From Neglectibacter timonensis (GTDB taxonomy: Bacteria; Bacillota; Clostridia; Oscillospirales; Acutalibacteraceae), in contig NZ_LT160640.1 of NCBI RefSeq assembly GCF_900048895.1, positions 186,001 to 250,000 on the forward strand: 64,000 bases of DNA, read 5' to 3'. The notes under the pieces were generated by a model. The model saw only the letters and a list, made by a program, of their open reading frames with translations. It was not told where the DNA came from and searched no databases. The first letter of the stretch is position 1, and every line of letters begins with the position of its first letter. Position numbers and translations under genes: made by a program. Of this stretch, positions 57,276-64,000 are shown piece by piece.

Positions 57276-57794
57276 TCAAGTCTCATCCCCTCTCTGCAGC
57301 AGCTCCAGGCATCGATCTGCCCAACGGATATCAGCCTCCAGCTTCAAAATACTGCGTTCCAACAGCAGGTACGGTCCCAACTGTTCCTTGGGCGTTTCCA
57401 GCTTTTTTTTGGTCAGCCTTTGCATTTGTGAGATCAGCAGCTTTTTGTATTCAGCAATCATCTGGAGAAAACCTTCCGAACTCAGTACCTGCATGGCCGC
57501 TAACTTAAAGGAGAGCTCGTCATAAAGAACCATACTTTCCTTTCCCGGTTCCATCAGCCAGTGGTACAGTTCCCGCCGTCCCAATTCCGTAATAGCATAG
57601 ATCTTTTTGTCTGCACCCCCATTTTCCCTCAGGGAGATGAGGCGGTCTCTCTCCAATCTTAACAGGGTCGAATAAACTTGTCCAAAATTGAGCTGGGTTT
57701 CATGGAGCAGCAGCTGGTCATAATGCTGCTTAAGCTCGTATCCGTGGAGATCTCCCTCTGTGAGCAGAGCTAAAAAAATATGTTTGACACTCAT
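57276..57794 (-). CDS. PadR family transcriptional regulator
   Basis: A 172-aa repressor with the winged helix (HIFLALLTEGDLHGYELKQHYDQ, then FGQVYSTLLRLERDRLISLREN) and the C-terminal dimerisation helices typical of PadR subfamily s2. It controls the ABC operon it heads. The ATG at 57794 gives the normal MSVKHIFLALL start; a GTG at 57806 is in frame but sits in the operator/ribosome-binding region. Confidence 0.93.
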   Translation of the reverse strand: MSVKHIFLALLTEGDLHGYELKQHYDQLLLHETQLNFGQVYSTLLRLERDRLISLRENGGADKKIYAITELGRRELYHWLMEPGKESMVLYDELSFKLAAMQVLSSEGFLQMIAEYKKLLISQMQRLTKKKLETPKEQLGPYLLLERSILKLEADIRWADRCLELLQRGDET

Positions 57795-57801
57795 TTTAAG
57801 A

Positions 57802-57870
57802 AACACCCTATCCCTTAATATATACTCAGTACATATATCGAGTATATATTAAGGGATAGGGTGTTGTCAA
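57802..57870 (-). promoter_or_regulatory. padR operon promoter inside a 26-bp perfect inverted repeat
   Basis: Perfect inverted repeat arms at 57802-57827 and 57840-57865, spacer 12 nt. On the minus strand TTGACA (57865-57870) and TATACT (57841-57846, spacer 18) form the promoter; the -10 lies in one arm, and the central TATACT...AGTATA is a PadR-type operator. The other arm covers the padR ribosome-binding region (AAGGGATAGGG), so the transcript could fold and hide it. Confidence 0.8.
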
Positions 57871-57930
57871 GCATATTTTCGTGCAGATTGGGGAAGCTTT
57901 TGCCAAGTATTGAAGAATCAGGCCATGTGT

Positions 57931-57953
57931 GGTAAGATAATTCTCATCTTACC
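57931..57953. repeat. short inverted repeat upstream of guaA
   Basis: GGTAAGAT (57931-57938) and ATCTTACC (57946-57953) with a 7-nt loop and no T-run. A leader hairpin or operator; no guanine or xanthine riboswitch elements were recognised in 57871-58123. Confidence 0.4.
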
Positions 57954-58123
57954 AAGAGATAAAGACGAATTATGTATGTTTTCTTAAAGTAAGTGCCGAG
58001 CCGTTAGGCGTAATTAATTCAGCGGTTACTCCAAAGCAGAAATAGCAGGAGATAGAGGGCCCGCAGTCTCTGTGCGGGATACCGTATAACAGCGTGGACC
58101 GGAGAAAGGAAGATGGTAAAACA

Positions 58124-59662
58124 ATGGAAAATGCCTCTCGCCATGAATCTGTAGTGGTTCTGGATTTCGGCGGGCAGTATGCCCAATTAATCGCTCGACG
58201 GATGCGGGATTTGAATGTTTACTGCGAGATTAAATCCTTCAGAACAGACCCGGAGCAGCTTCGGGAGTATAAGGGAATCCTTTTCACAGGCGGACCAAAC
58301 AGCGCCTATGCGCCGGACGCTCCGCTGTGTTCAAAGTCTGTATTTGAATTGGGAATTCCCGTGTTGGGTATTTGCTACGGCGCGCAGGCTATGGCTCATC
58401 TGTTGGGCGGCAGGGTGGAAGCAAGCCCGGTTCATGAATTCGGCAAAACCCTCACCTCTTTTTCTGAGGATTCCCTGTTGTTCCGAGATGTGCCGGAAAG
58501 TGTCTGCTGGATGAGTCATAACGATTATATTTCCGGATTGCCGGAGGGCTTTTCTATTTGCGCACAGAGTGCTCATTGTCCTGTGGCGGCCATGGAATAT
58601 CCTGGGAAAAAATTGTATGCAGTACAGTTTCATCCTGAGGTGGAGCACACGGAATATGGAAATCAGATATTCCGGAACTTTCTGTATGAGATATGCGGCT
58701 GTAGGGGCGATTGGAAAATGGCCTCCTTTGTGGAGGAAACCATCAGCGCTTTAAAGGAACGGATCGGGGGTAAAAAGGTGCTTTGCGGCTTATCCGGCGG
58801 CGTGGATTCCTCTGTGGCCGCCATGTTGGTGCACCGTGCGATCGGAAAAAATCTCACCTGTATTTTTGTGGATCACGGATTGCTGCGTAAAGGTGAGGGG
58901 AACCTGGTAGAGCAGGTATTCCGAAGGGAATTTGATATGAATATTATCCGGGTCGATGCCAGAGAACGCTTTCTTCAGAAATTGAAGGGGGCGGAGGAGC
59001 CGGAGGAGAAACGGAAGATTATCGGCGAAGAATTCATCCGGGTTTTTGAGGAGGAGTCCCAAAAGCTGGGGAAGGTGGAGCTCCTGTGTCAGGGAACCAT
59101 CTATCCTGATGTGGTGGAAAGCGGCACAGGAGAGGCGGCTGTCATTAAAAGTCATCACAATGTGGGCGGCTTGCCGGAAGATATCGGCTTTGAAGGCCTG
59201 GTGGAGCCCTTGCGGGATCTGTTTAAGGATGAGGTACGGCGTGCGGGCATTGAGCTGGGGATTCCGGAAAATCTGGTATGGCGTCAGCCTTTCCCTGGGC
59301 CCGGTCTCGCTGTGCGCATCATGGGGGAGATCACAGAGGAAAAGCTGGACACATTGAAAGAGGCCGATGCCATCTTTCGGGAGGAGATTGTAAATGCAGG
59401 GCTGGAACGCAGCGTCGATCAGTATTTTGCGGTGCTTACAGCCAACCGCAGCGTAGGCGTGATGGGAGACGGACGCACCTATGGCGTGACTGTGGCGCTG
59501 CGCGCTGTGACCACTACGGATTTTATGACAGCGGATTGGGCCCGCCTGCCCTATGAGCTGCTGGGAAAAGCGTCGAACCGCATTATCAATGAAGTCCCCG
59601 GCGTCAACCGCATTGTCTACGATATCACGTCTAAGCCTCCCGCGACGATTGAGTGGGAATAA
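58124..59662 (+). CDS. guaA: GMP synthase (glutamine-hydrolysing)
   Basis: A 512-aa enzyme making GMP from XMP. The glutaminase half has [17 protein letters not shown] (Cys nucleophile) and the His-Glu pair FHPEVEHTE; the synthetase half has the PP-loop [11 protein letters not shown] and ends KPPATIEWE. The reading frame is complete to its normal C-terminus, as expected if an integrated element has restored the 3' end. The ATG at 58124 has AAAGGAAG upstream; a GTG at 58094 lacks a site. Confidence 0.97.
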   Translation: MENASRHESVVVLDFGGQYAQLIARRMRDLNVYCEIKSFRTDPEQLREYKGILFTGGPNSAYAPDAPLCSKSVFELGIPVLGICYGAQAMAHLLGGRVEASPVHEFGKTLTSFSEDSLLFRDVPESVCWMSHNDYISGLPEGFSICAQSAHCPVAAMEYPGKKLYAVQFHPEVEHTEYGNQIFRNFLYEICGCRGDWKMASFVEETISALKERIGGKKVLCGLSGGVDSSVAAMLVHRAIGKNLTCIFVDHGLLRKGEGNLVEQVFRREFDMNIIRVDARERFLQKLKGAEEPEEKRKIIGEEFIRVFEEESQKLGKVELLCQGTIYPDVVESGTGEAAVIKSHHNVGGLPEDIGFEGLVEPLRDLFKDEVRRAGIELGIPENLVWRQPFPGPGLAVRIMGEITEEKLDTLKEADAIFREEIVNAGLERSVDQYFAVLTANRSVGVMGDGRTYGVTVALRAVTTTDFMTADWARLPYELLGKASNRIINEVPGVNRIVYDITSKPPATIEWE

Positions 59663-59671
59663 ATGGAAGAA

Positions 59672-59711
59672 AGCCCGAAAGTCTTTGTTTGCAAGGCTTT
59701 CGGGCTCTTTT
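59672..59711 (+). terminator. terminator after guaA
   Basis: A 10-bp stem (AGCCCGAAAG at 59672-59681, CTTTCGGGCT at 59697-59706) followed by CTTTT. It isolates guaA from the convergent integrase gene. Confidence 0.82.
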
Positions 59712-59744
59712 AATGATAGCCGCGATGCTGTTATGACGCTGAAA

Positions 59745-60794
59745 TCAGGTTTTTAGCAGGGAGTCCAGCGTTTGAGCAAGTTCTCCTTGCTTGTGCGGGT
59801 ATAGATGGGAGTAGGTATTGAGGGTCGTTTCTATGTTCTCATGGCCGAGTCGTTCGGCTATCAAGAGTGGCGAAAAGCCGAGTTCGATAAGTAATGAGGC
59901 GTGGCTATGTCTGAGGTCATGCACTCTAATCTTTTTAACTCCGCTCTGGCTGCTACCTCGAATCATTTCCCTGTATAGGGCATGCTTGGTTAATGGGAAA
60001 ATGCGCCCATTATCATAGATGTGTGAGATATACTCTTTAAGTTCTTCGCAAAGAAAATTCGGCAAAGCGATAATCCGATTGCTTTTCGGAGTTTTGGGCT
60101 CCGTAATAATATCTTTCTTGCCAATTCGCTGATAGGATTTATTGATAGTTATGGTGTTTCCCTCAAAGTCAATATCATCTTTGGTCAAGGCTAAGAGTTC
60201 GCCTTCCCGTATGCCGCACCAGTAAAGGACTTGAAACGCTGAGTGCATTTGTGGTTTGTCCTCGATTGCTGCGGCAAATCTAATGTATTCGTCTTTTGTC
60301 CAAAACTGCATTTCCTTTGCGTTCTTGCGTCCTATGCTTCCCGCCTTATGACAAGGATTTTCTTTTAGACCATAATACTTAACGGCGTAGTTAAAAATCG
60401 CGCAAAGCTGATTATTGATTGCTTTTAGGTATGTTTCGGCGTACTCGTCACCCATGAGCTGATTTTGCCATTGTCGAACCGTTGTTGCTTTAATGTCGCT
60501 GATTTTCATTTTGCCGAAATAAGGCAAAATCTTTGTCCTTATTAGGTGCTCCTTGTTGTTCATGGTTGACACCCTGAGTCGGCTTGCCATATCTGTATTA
60601 TACAGAGAAATTAGGCTTGCCATTGTCATTTGCGGATTTTCCTGCAATTTGTCAAGAAAAGCGCGTTCCCATTCTTTGGCGTCTTTCTGTTTAGTAAAAC
60701 CTCTCTTTGTTTTACGCTGCTGTTCCCCTTGCCAATCGGTATAGTAGAAACAGCAATACCACGTTCCGCGGTCCTTGTCCTTATATACTGGCAT
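59745..60794 (-). CDS. int: tyrosine recombinase (integrase)
   Basis: A 349-aa phage-type integrase. An N-terminal arm-binding (AP2-like) region (YKDKDRGTWYCCFYYTDWQG), a SAM-like core-binding domain and the catalytic domain with Arg in GIREGELLAL, HDLRHSHAS, LGHENIETT and the Tyr nucleophile in LNTYSHLY. It directs insertion and, with an excisionase, excision of the element. The gene ends 82 nt after guaA; AGGAGG precedes the ATG. Confidence 0.95.
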   Translation of the reverse strand: MPVYKDKDRGTWYCCFYYTDWQGEQQRKTKRGFTKQKDAKEWERAFLDKLQENPQMTMASLISLYNTDMASRLRVSTMNNKEHLIRTKILPYFGKMKISDIKATTVRQWQNQLMGDEYAETYLKAINNQLCAIFNYAVKYYGLKENPCHKAGSIGRKNAKEMQFWTKDEYIRFAAAIEDKPQMHSAFQVLYWCGIREGELLALTKDDIDFEGNTITINKSYQRIGKKDIITEPKTPKSNRIIALPNFLCEELKEYISHIYDNGRIFPLTKHALYREMIRGSSQSGVKKIRVHDLRHSHASLLIELGFSPLLIAERLGHENIETTLNTYSHLYPHKQGELAQTLDSLLKT

Positions 60795-60862
60795 AACATT
60801 TGCCTCCTGTTTTGCCTTTTTATCTATATTATCGCAAATAGTAAGATTCGCGAGCCCCTGAA

Positions 60863-60924
60863 TTTGGAGTACCTACGGCGTCCTATATCAGCTCCGTTTT
60901 TACAGAGTAGGTTTATACTCCAAA
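60863..60924. repeat. imperfect inverted repeat upstream of int
   Basis: TTTGGAGTACCTAC (60863-60876) pairs with GTAGG (60907-60911) and TACTCCAAA (60916-60924) with a 4-nt bulge. It lies between the terS and int genes and could be a regulatory or recombinase arm site, or an RNA hairpin. Confidence 0.4.
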
Positions 60925-60960
60925 AGAAAGAAAACTTGATGTGGGAGACCGTAGGCTTGT

Positions 60961-61476
60961 TTATGGTTGCCAATCTCCATTGAGTTCTGGAATATCATCA
61001 AAATTTGCGCTTTTACCACAAGCGTCAATCATTTCAAAAAGATTATTTTGCGTCTCTGTATTTGCTTTATGGTCTGTTAGCCCTGTATATTTGGCGAGGA
61101 ATTCCAACGCTTTCAATTTATCGTGTAGCTTGACTTCCGTGCCGTTCTTTGTAATCTTGATACTGGAAACGGCACCTTGCTTTTCGGGTGGAAGTTCTTT
61201 TAGGCGAAGTTCCCCGTCTATGACTTCAACATAATCAAAAATGTTGGAAAATCCAAGTGCCGCCATTTCCCACAGTACTCGTTCGGCGGAAATTCGTAGT
61301 CCCGCAGAGATTTCCGCCTTGCGCCGCCTTACTTCTGCCTGAATCTCAGGAATAGAGAGCAGGTGAACCCCCTGCGAATTCGCACGTTTTGAGGAATACC
61401 CCGCAGCAATAGCCGCCCGTGTAGCGTTGAAGTCTATGATGTATTCGTCAATAAATCGTTCCTGTTTCTCGGTCAT
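60961..61476 (-). CDS. terS: phage terminase small subunit
   Basis: A 171-aa protein. Its N-terminus MTEKQERFIDEYIIDFNATR followed by AAIAAGYSSKRANSQG is the signature of the Terminase_2 family, which recognises packaging sites and recruits the large subunit. No terL, portal or capsid gene follows; the integrase comes next instead. The ATG at 61476 has AAAGGCGGT upstream and overlaps the preceding gene's stop by 4 nt. Confidence 0.9.
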   Translation of the reverse strand: MTEKQERFIDEYIIDFNATRAAIAAGYSSKRANSQGVHLLSIPEIQAEVRRRKAEISAGLRISAERVLWEMAALGFSNIFDYVEVIDGELRLKELPPEKQGAVSSIKITKNGTEVKLHDKLKALEFLAKYTGLTDHKANTETQNNLFEMIDACGKSANFDDIPELNGDWQP

Positions 61477-61817
61477 TTGTTCACCGCCTTTCTGAACTCT
61501 TGAATTGCCGTAGCTTGCAATCTCATTAACCAACGATAGGAGTAAAACATTATTTCTGCCGTTTTCTCAACGGTATGCCCCTCAATGAAACGCAAGTACA
61601 GGACAGTCCTATATGGCTCGGCAAGAGAATCAACCACCGCGTTGATGTTATCTCGCGCAGCAAGTAATTCTTTTGCTTGGCGGGCGAGTACCTCGCAATA
61701 CTCGCCCGCCGCATTGTACTTTTTATAAAAACTGATTTTCTCATACCGCAGGTCTGCCCTCAAGGAGAGTAATTTGTAGCTATTGAGCATATTGCGGGCT
61801 TCTTTTTCTGTTATCAT
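61473..61817 (-). CDS. ArpU/DUF1492-like sigma-related regulator
   Basis: A 114-aa protein with a C-terminal sigma-70 region-4-like helix-turn-helix (PYRTVLYLRFIEGHTVEKTA) and an N-terminal helical part. It resembles small phage regulators (ArpU/DUF1492) that switch on late or packaging genes and often sit directly before terS, as here. It overlaps terS by 4 nt, so the two are translated together. Confidence 0.75.
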   Translation of the reverse strand: MITEKEARNMLNSYKLLSLRADLRYEKISFYKKYNAAGEYCEVLARQAKELLAARDNINAVVDSLAEPYRTVLYLRFIEGHTVEKTAEIMFYSYRWLMRLQATAIQEFRKAVNK

Positions 61818-61822
61818 GGTAT

Positions 61823-62431
61823 TTAATCAAATAGATTGACCGCATGGGAATCATAGTGAGGGTCACGCCAGCCCTCACCGAAAAACAAACGGTCAAAGGC
61901 ATGCAGATTTCGCGGCGCGGTAAAATTACGCAAACCGCAAAGCCGCTCCGACAGGTAATTCTCTGTCCAGTTGAGTGCTGCCTGCAATGCTTCGTAATCG
62001 CATTTTTCAGGTAAGGCAAAATGCACACCATTTTTCTTGCTGATAGTCTGCAAGGCTTTTACCGCTTGGTAATTTGGCATGAATTGGTCGGCGAGGTTGC
62101 GTAATTCTCCCTCGCTAATATCCTCGCCCCTCACCTGAAGCGCAGTCAGCAAACTAAGCTGTTCACTCGTCGGTGGAGTAGAAAGCATTTTGTCAAGCCC
62201 ATTTCGCTTTTCGGTAATCACTGAGGAAACGAGTTCTCTAAGTTCCTCTACGCGGGAAATTACATATTCCCTAAAAGCAGCGTCACGCTCACGTCGCTTT
62301 TCGTTGACATAGGATTCAACATAAAGTTCGGACAAACGAGCAATCGTTTTATCGTTTTTCCGCTCCTCGTCAGCCGCCAGAACTTCCTTATAAGCCTTCT
62401 GTGCCTCAGCCCTCAGTTCTTCAAATGTCAT
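61823..62431 (-). CDS. unknown element protein
   Basis: About 202 aa, charged and mostly helical in the first 130 residues, then a mixed C-terminal part (ALPEKCDYEALQAALNW, PRNLHAFDRLFFGEGW). No family was recognised; position between regulator genes suggests an accessory phage or satellite gene. The start at 62431 overlaps the upstream gene by 11 nt. Confidence 0.6.
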   Translation of the reverse strand: MTFEELRAEAQKAYKEVLAADEERKNDKTIARLSELYVESYVNEKRRERDAAFREYVISRVEELRELVSSVITEKRNGLDKMLSTPPTSEQLSLLTALQVRGEDISEGELRNLADQFMPNYQAVKALQTISKKNGVHFALPEKCDYEALQAALNWTENYLSERLCGLRNFTAPRNLHAFDRLFFGEGWRDPHYDSHAVNLFD

Positions 62432-62807
62432 TTTCAATACCTGCCTTTCTTAAAACATTCTGTTGTGCTTTGACCTCTTGCGGAGAATCAAGACTTTTTG
62501 ATACAAACCACCCGATACCCTCACAACAATCATAAATGCGCGCCTTCGGGTGGAGAAATACTCCTTCGGCAAACTGCGTGTCAATTCCCATATCAGCCAA
62601 AGACGCACGCAGTAATGTGTTCATTTCAGCGTTCATCTGTGCTTCATCTGCTGTAATGCGAGCCAGTTCGTCACGGAGTGCCGCAAAGATTGCGGTATCA
62701 GTACATTCGCCGCGCTGTGCTACAAGCTGCTCAATTACACGGCTACGTGCTCTATTGAATCCGACCGCCTTTTGATGGCGGAGTCTATATATTTCTCGAA
62801 CGGTCAT
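62421..62807 (-). CDS. unknown element protein
   Basis: A 128-aa protein (MTVREIYRLRHQKAVGFNRA...) predicted helical in its first part, with a C-terminal YDCCEGIGWFVSK. AAGGAG precedes the ATG; it overlaps the double-HTH regulator's stop by 4 nt and the next gene by 11 nt. No known domain was recognised. Confidence 0.6.
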   Translation of the reverse strand: MTVREIYRLRHQKAVGFNRARSRVIEQLVAQRGECTDTAIFAALRDELARITADEAQMNAEMNTLLRASLADMGIDTQFAEGVFLHPKARIYDCCEGIGWFVSKSLDSPQEVKAQQNVLRKAGIENDI

Positions 62808-63436
62808 ATCATCATTCTCCTTCTTTCTGCACGATTTTTCAGCTTTTGGCATACTTCCAGTAAACGCTCAGAATCCACGCACATACCGAATTGCCGCAAT
62901 ACCGGCCATGCAATATCAACCTCGCCGGATTCATATTTAGCAATCATGGGAGTGGAGATTCCGCTCATATCAGATAGCTGCTTGCGGGATTTTGATATAA
63001 ACCGGCGTTCACATTGCAGCAGTGCGCCAATATTGCGGTACATAGTCGGTTCAATAAGCTGGCTGTCCTGCCGGTCTATCATGTAGTCGATTGCCTCGTC
63101 TTTGAGGTGGAAGGCATAACGCCGAAAAGCAAACCGCAAAGTATCAAGGGGAATATTATACACATCTGTAATCGCAAGCAGGGTTTCATAAGACGGAGTA
63201 TTTTTGTCTGCTTCAATCGCTTTAACAGTATCACGGCTGATATGGAGAGCTGCCGCAAATGACGTTTGAGATACACCGCGCCGCTGCCGAAATCTTGTCA
63301 TAAACTCCCCAAAGGTTTTGGGTTCCAGTTTTTCAAGGGAATCCTCTAACTTGCCGAGCGCAGTTAGCGTATCGTGTTCATTTCCAACCAAAACATATTG
63401 CTTTAGTGTACTGTCATAGTAGGTTACTCGCTGCAT
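62804..63436 (-). CDS. regulator with two XRE-type helix-turn-helix segments
   Basis: A 210-aa protein. The first HTH is MTRFRQRRGVSQTSFAAALH followed by ISRDTVKAIEADKNTPS (about residues 45-83), and a second is RKQLSDMSGISTPMIAKYES near the C-terminus (about residues 155-175). Tandem XRE domains in one chain suggest a repressor that binds two half-sites or two operators. The ATG at 63436 has GGAAAGGAAG upstream. Probable master regulator of the element. Confidence 0.8.
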   Translation of the reverse strand: MQRVTYYDSTLKQYVLVGNEHDTLTALGKLEDSLEKLEPKTFGEFMTRFRQRRGVSQTSFAAALHISRDTVKAIEADKNTPSYETLLAITDVYNIPLDTLRFAFRRYAFHLKDEAIDYMIDRQDSQLIEPTMYRNIGALLQCERRFISKSRKQLSDMSGISTPMIAKYESGEVDIAWPVLRQFGMCVDSERLLEVCQKLKNRAERRRMMI

Positions 63437-63440
63437 TTTC

Positions 63441-63617
63441 TCACTTCCTTTCCAACAGACACTTTTGCTCAAAGTAGGAGCGGGGAACACGACCGGCTAC
63501 CGTGATATAGCCTTTTCGTTTTAACTCGTCATTGAGTGTCTTGATGATTTTATAGGCTTTCCCCATTGAACAGTCGAGGCGGGTCATTACCTCGTCCACA
63601 CGAACAACATCGGACAT
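63441..63617 (-). CDS. excisionase-like small DNA-binding protein
   Basis: A 58-aa protein, VRVDEVMTRLDCSMGKAYKI then KTLNDELKRKGYITVAGRVP. This pattern is typical of small winged-helix/excisionase-type proteins of Firmicutes prophages and ICEs. GAGGTGAGG lies upstream of the ATG. It may act as directionality factor with the integrase; this is inference. Confidence 0.72.
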   Translation of the reverse strand: MSDVVRVDEVMTRLDCSMGKAYKIIKTLNDELKRKGYITVAGRVPRSYFEQKCLLERK

Positions 63618-63621
63618 TCCC

Positions 63622-63816
63622 TCACCTCGATTCAATTTCGCCTGCTGGAACGCCCAAGGCTGCGGCGATTGCCGCACCTGTTTTCGGTGTGCAGGACTTT
63701 CCTGCCTTAACTTGGCAGATTGTGGAGACCGAAAGTCGGCTCAACTCCGCCAAGCGGCCAATCGTCATATCACGCTCGGCCATTAGGACAATCAGTTTAA
63801 TTCTGTCGATTCTCAT
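63622..63816 (-). CDS. small XRE family regulator
   Basis: A 64-aa protein that is almost entirely a helix-turn-helix (DMTIGRLAELSRLSVSTICQ, then PKTGAAIAAALGVPAGEI), Cro/CI type. It has AGAGAGGT upstream and follows the VapE-like gene. Regulates the element. Confidence 0.78.
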   Translation of the reverse strand: MRIDRIKLIVLMAERDMTIGRLAELSRLSVSTICQVKAGKSCTPKTGAAIAAALGVPAGEIESR

Positions 63817-63820
63817 GGTG

Positions 63821-64000
63821 TTACCTCTCTTTCCTTATAAATCCGCGCTGTCTGCCGTAAAGAGCGCCGCAATTTGTAGCTGTTGTCATACTCCATTCGG
63901 GGAGACTTTTCAGCAGTCCGGTAATCTCTCTTGCGTGCTGTGTGGTGTAGTTTTTCGGGTCGCCTTTGAAAAGCTCCTGCCAGATTTCAAGCGCACATAC
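63821..64000 (-). CDS. VapE/virulence-associated E-like protein (C-terminus only)
   Basis: A 59-codon open frame enters from the right edge and ends at TAA (63821-63823). The text reads LEIWQELFKGDPKNYTTQHA, REITGLLKSLPEWS and GALYGRQRGFIR, which matches the extreme C-terminus of phage/island VapE or primase-helicase proteins (the GxYGxQRGF end). Incomplete; the rest lies outside the window. It is close upstream of the small XRE gene, so it is probably in the same transcript. Confidence 0.72.
   Translation of the reverse strand, partial: VCALEIWQELFKGDPKNYTTQHAREITGLLKSLPEWSMTTATNCGALYGRQRGFIRKER

Larger units (their letters stand above)
59640..64000. mobile_element. guaA-inserted integrative element (satellite- or prophage-like), left part
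   Basis: From the 3' end of guaA onward all genes are minus strand and mobile-element-like: integrase, small terminase, ArpU/sigma-like regulator, unknowns, HTH regulators, excisionase-like protein and VapE-like protein. The region looks visibly more AT-rich than the host genes to its left. The left junction is presumably in the last codons of guaA (GAGTGGGAATAA at 59651-59662), a known island target; the right junction is outside the window, so the duplicate site could not be verified. Confidence 0.78.

Noticed and set aside
57871-58123. Guanine/xanthine riboswitch before guaA
   Set aside because: None of the conserved purine or xanthine riboswitch loop sequences was seen; only a plain hairpin is present.

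Overview
The window looks like chromosome from a spore-forming, low-to-mid GC member of the Clostridia, probably the Oscillospirales/Ruminococcaceae group. The evidence is the Firmicutes gene order yqfC-yqfD-phoH-ybeY-dgkA-era-yqzL-recO, a YlbJ-like membrane protein, an L10 leader before rplJL, strong AGGAGG-type ribosome binding sites, several TTG/GTG starts and many long intrinsic terminators. The genus is an inference. No tRNA, rRNA or CRISPR array was seen.

Layout. 1-3.6 kb: end of a sugar-type ABC importer (LplB/LplC-like permeases) followed by a large ADP-ribosylglycohydrolase-family protein. 3.7-6.3 kb, minus strand: an unknown membrane-anchored protein, an HGSNAT-like acyltransferase and dCMP deaminase. 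6.6-9.9 kb: a large polytopic membrane protein, rsmA and a small membrane protein. 10.3-15.1 kb, minus strand: a ddl-murI-DUF1934-argS-GNAT run linking peptidoglycan precursors (D-Glu, D-Ala-D-Ala) with arginyl-tRNA charging. 15.3-19.9 kb: an unknown gene, then rpmG-secE-nusG-rplK-rplA and, behind its own promoter and L10 leader, rplJ-rplL. 20-25.5 kb: a possible small RNA, a small membrane protein behind phased TGTAAY repeats, and potABCD (polyamine import) with a leader ending in a terminator-like hairpin. 25.6-33.8 kb: amidohydrolase, patatin, trmB, a GGDEF protein, small unknowns, YlbJ-like, yqfC and yqfD. 33.9-41 kb: phoH-ybeY-dgkA-era-yqzL-recO-mutS2. 41-48.1 kb: a putative metalloprotease, a methyltransferase, htpG, a CPBP protease, tadA and gdhA. 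48.4-54.2 kb: purC-purB-purA-glmS. 54.3-57.9 kb: a PadR-controlled MacB/FtsX-type ABC operon with a thioredoxin-like protein. 58.1-59.7 kb: guaA.

59.7-64 kb: immediately after guaA begins a mobile element whose genes all run on the minus strand: tyrosine integrase, small terminase subunit, ArpU/sigma-like regulator, two unknowns, a double-HTH regulator, an excisionase-like protein, a small XRE regulator and the C-terminus of a VapE/primase-like protein. The 3' end of guaA is a known target for genomic islands and phage satellites (SaPIbov1 uses gmpS). Int, terS and VapE without visible structural genes fit a phage-satellite (PICI-like) island or a decayed prophage; the far end lies outside the window.

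Most interesting signals: the guaA-linked element; a 26-bp perfect inverted repeat that overlaps the padR promoter and ribosome binding site; a PotD-like binding protein with a C-terminal transmembrane anchor instead of a lipobox; helically phased TGTAAY repeats before a small membrane protein; an attenuator-like potA leader; and a YqzL-like gene that overlaps recO.
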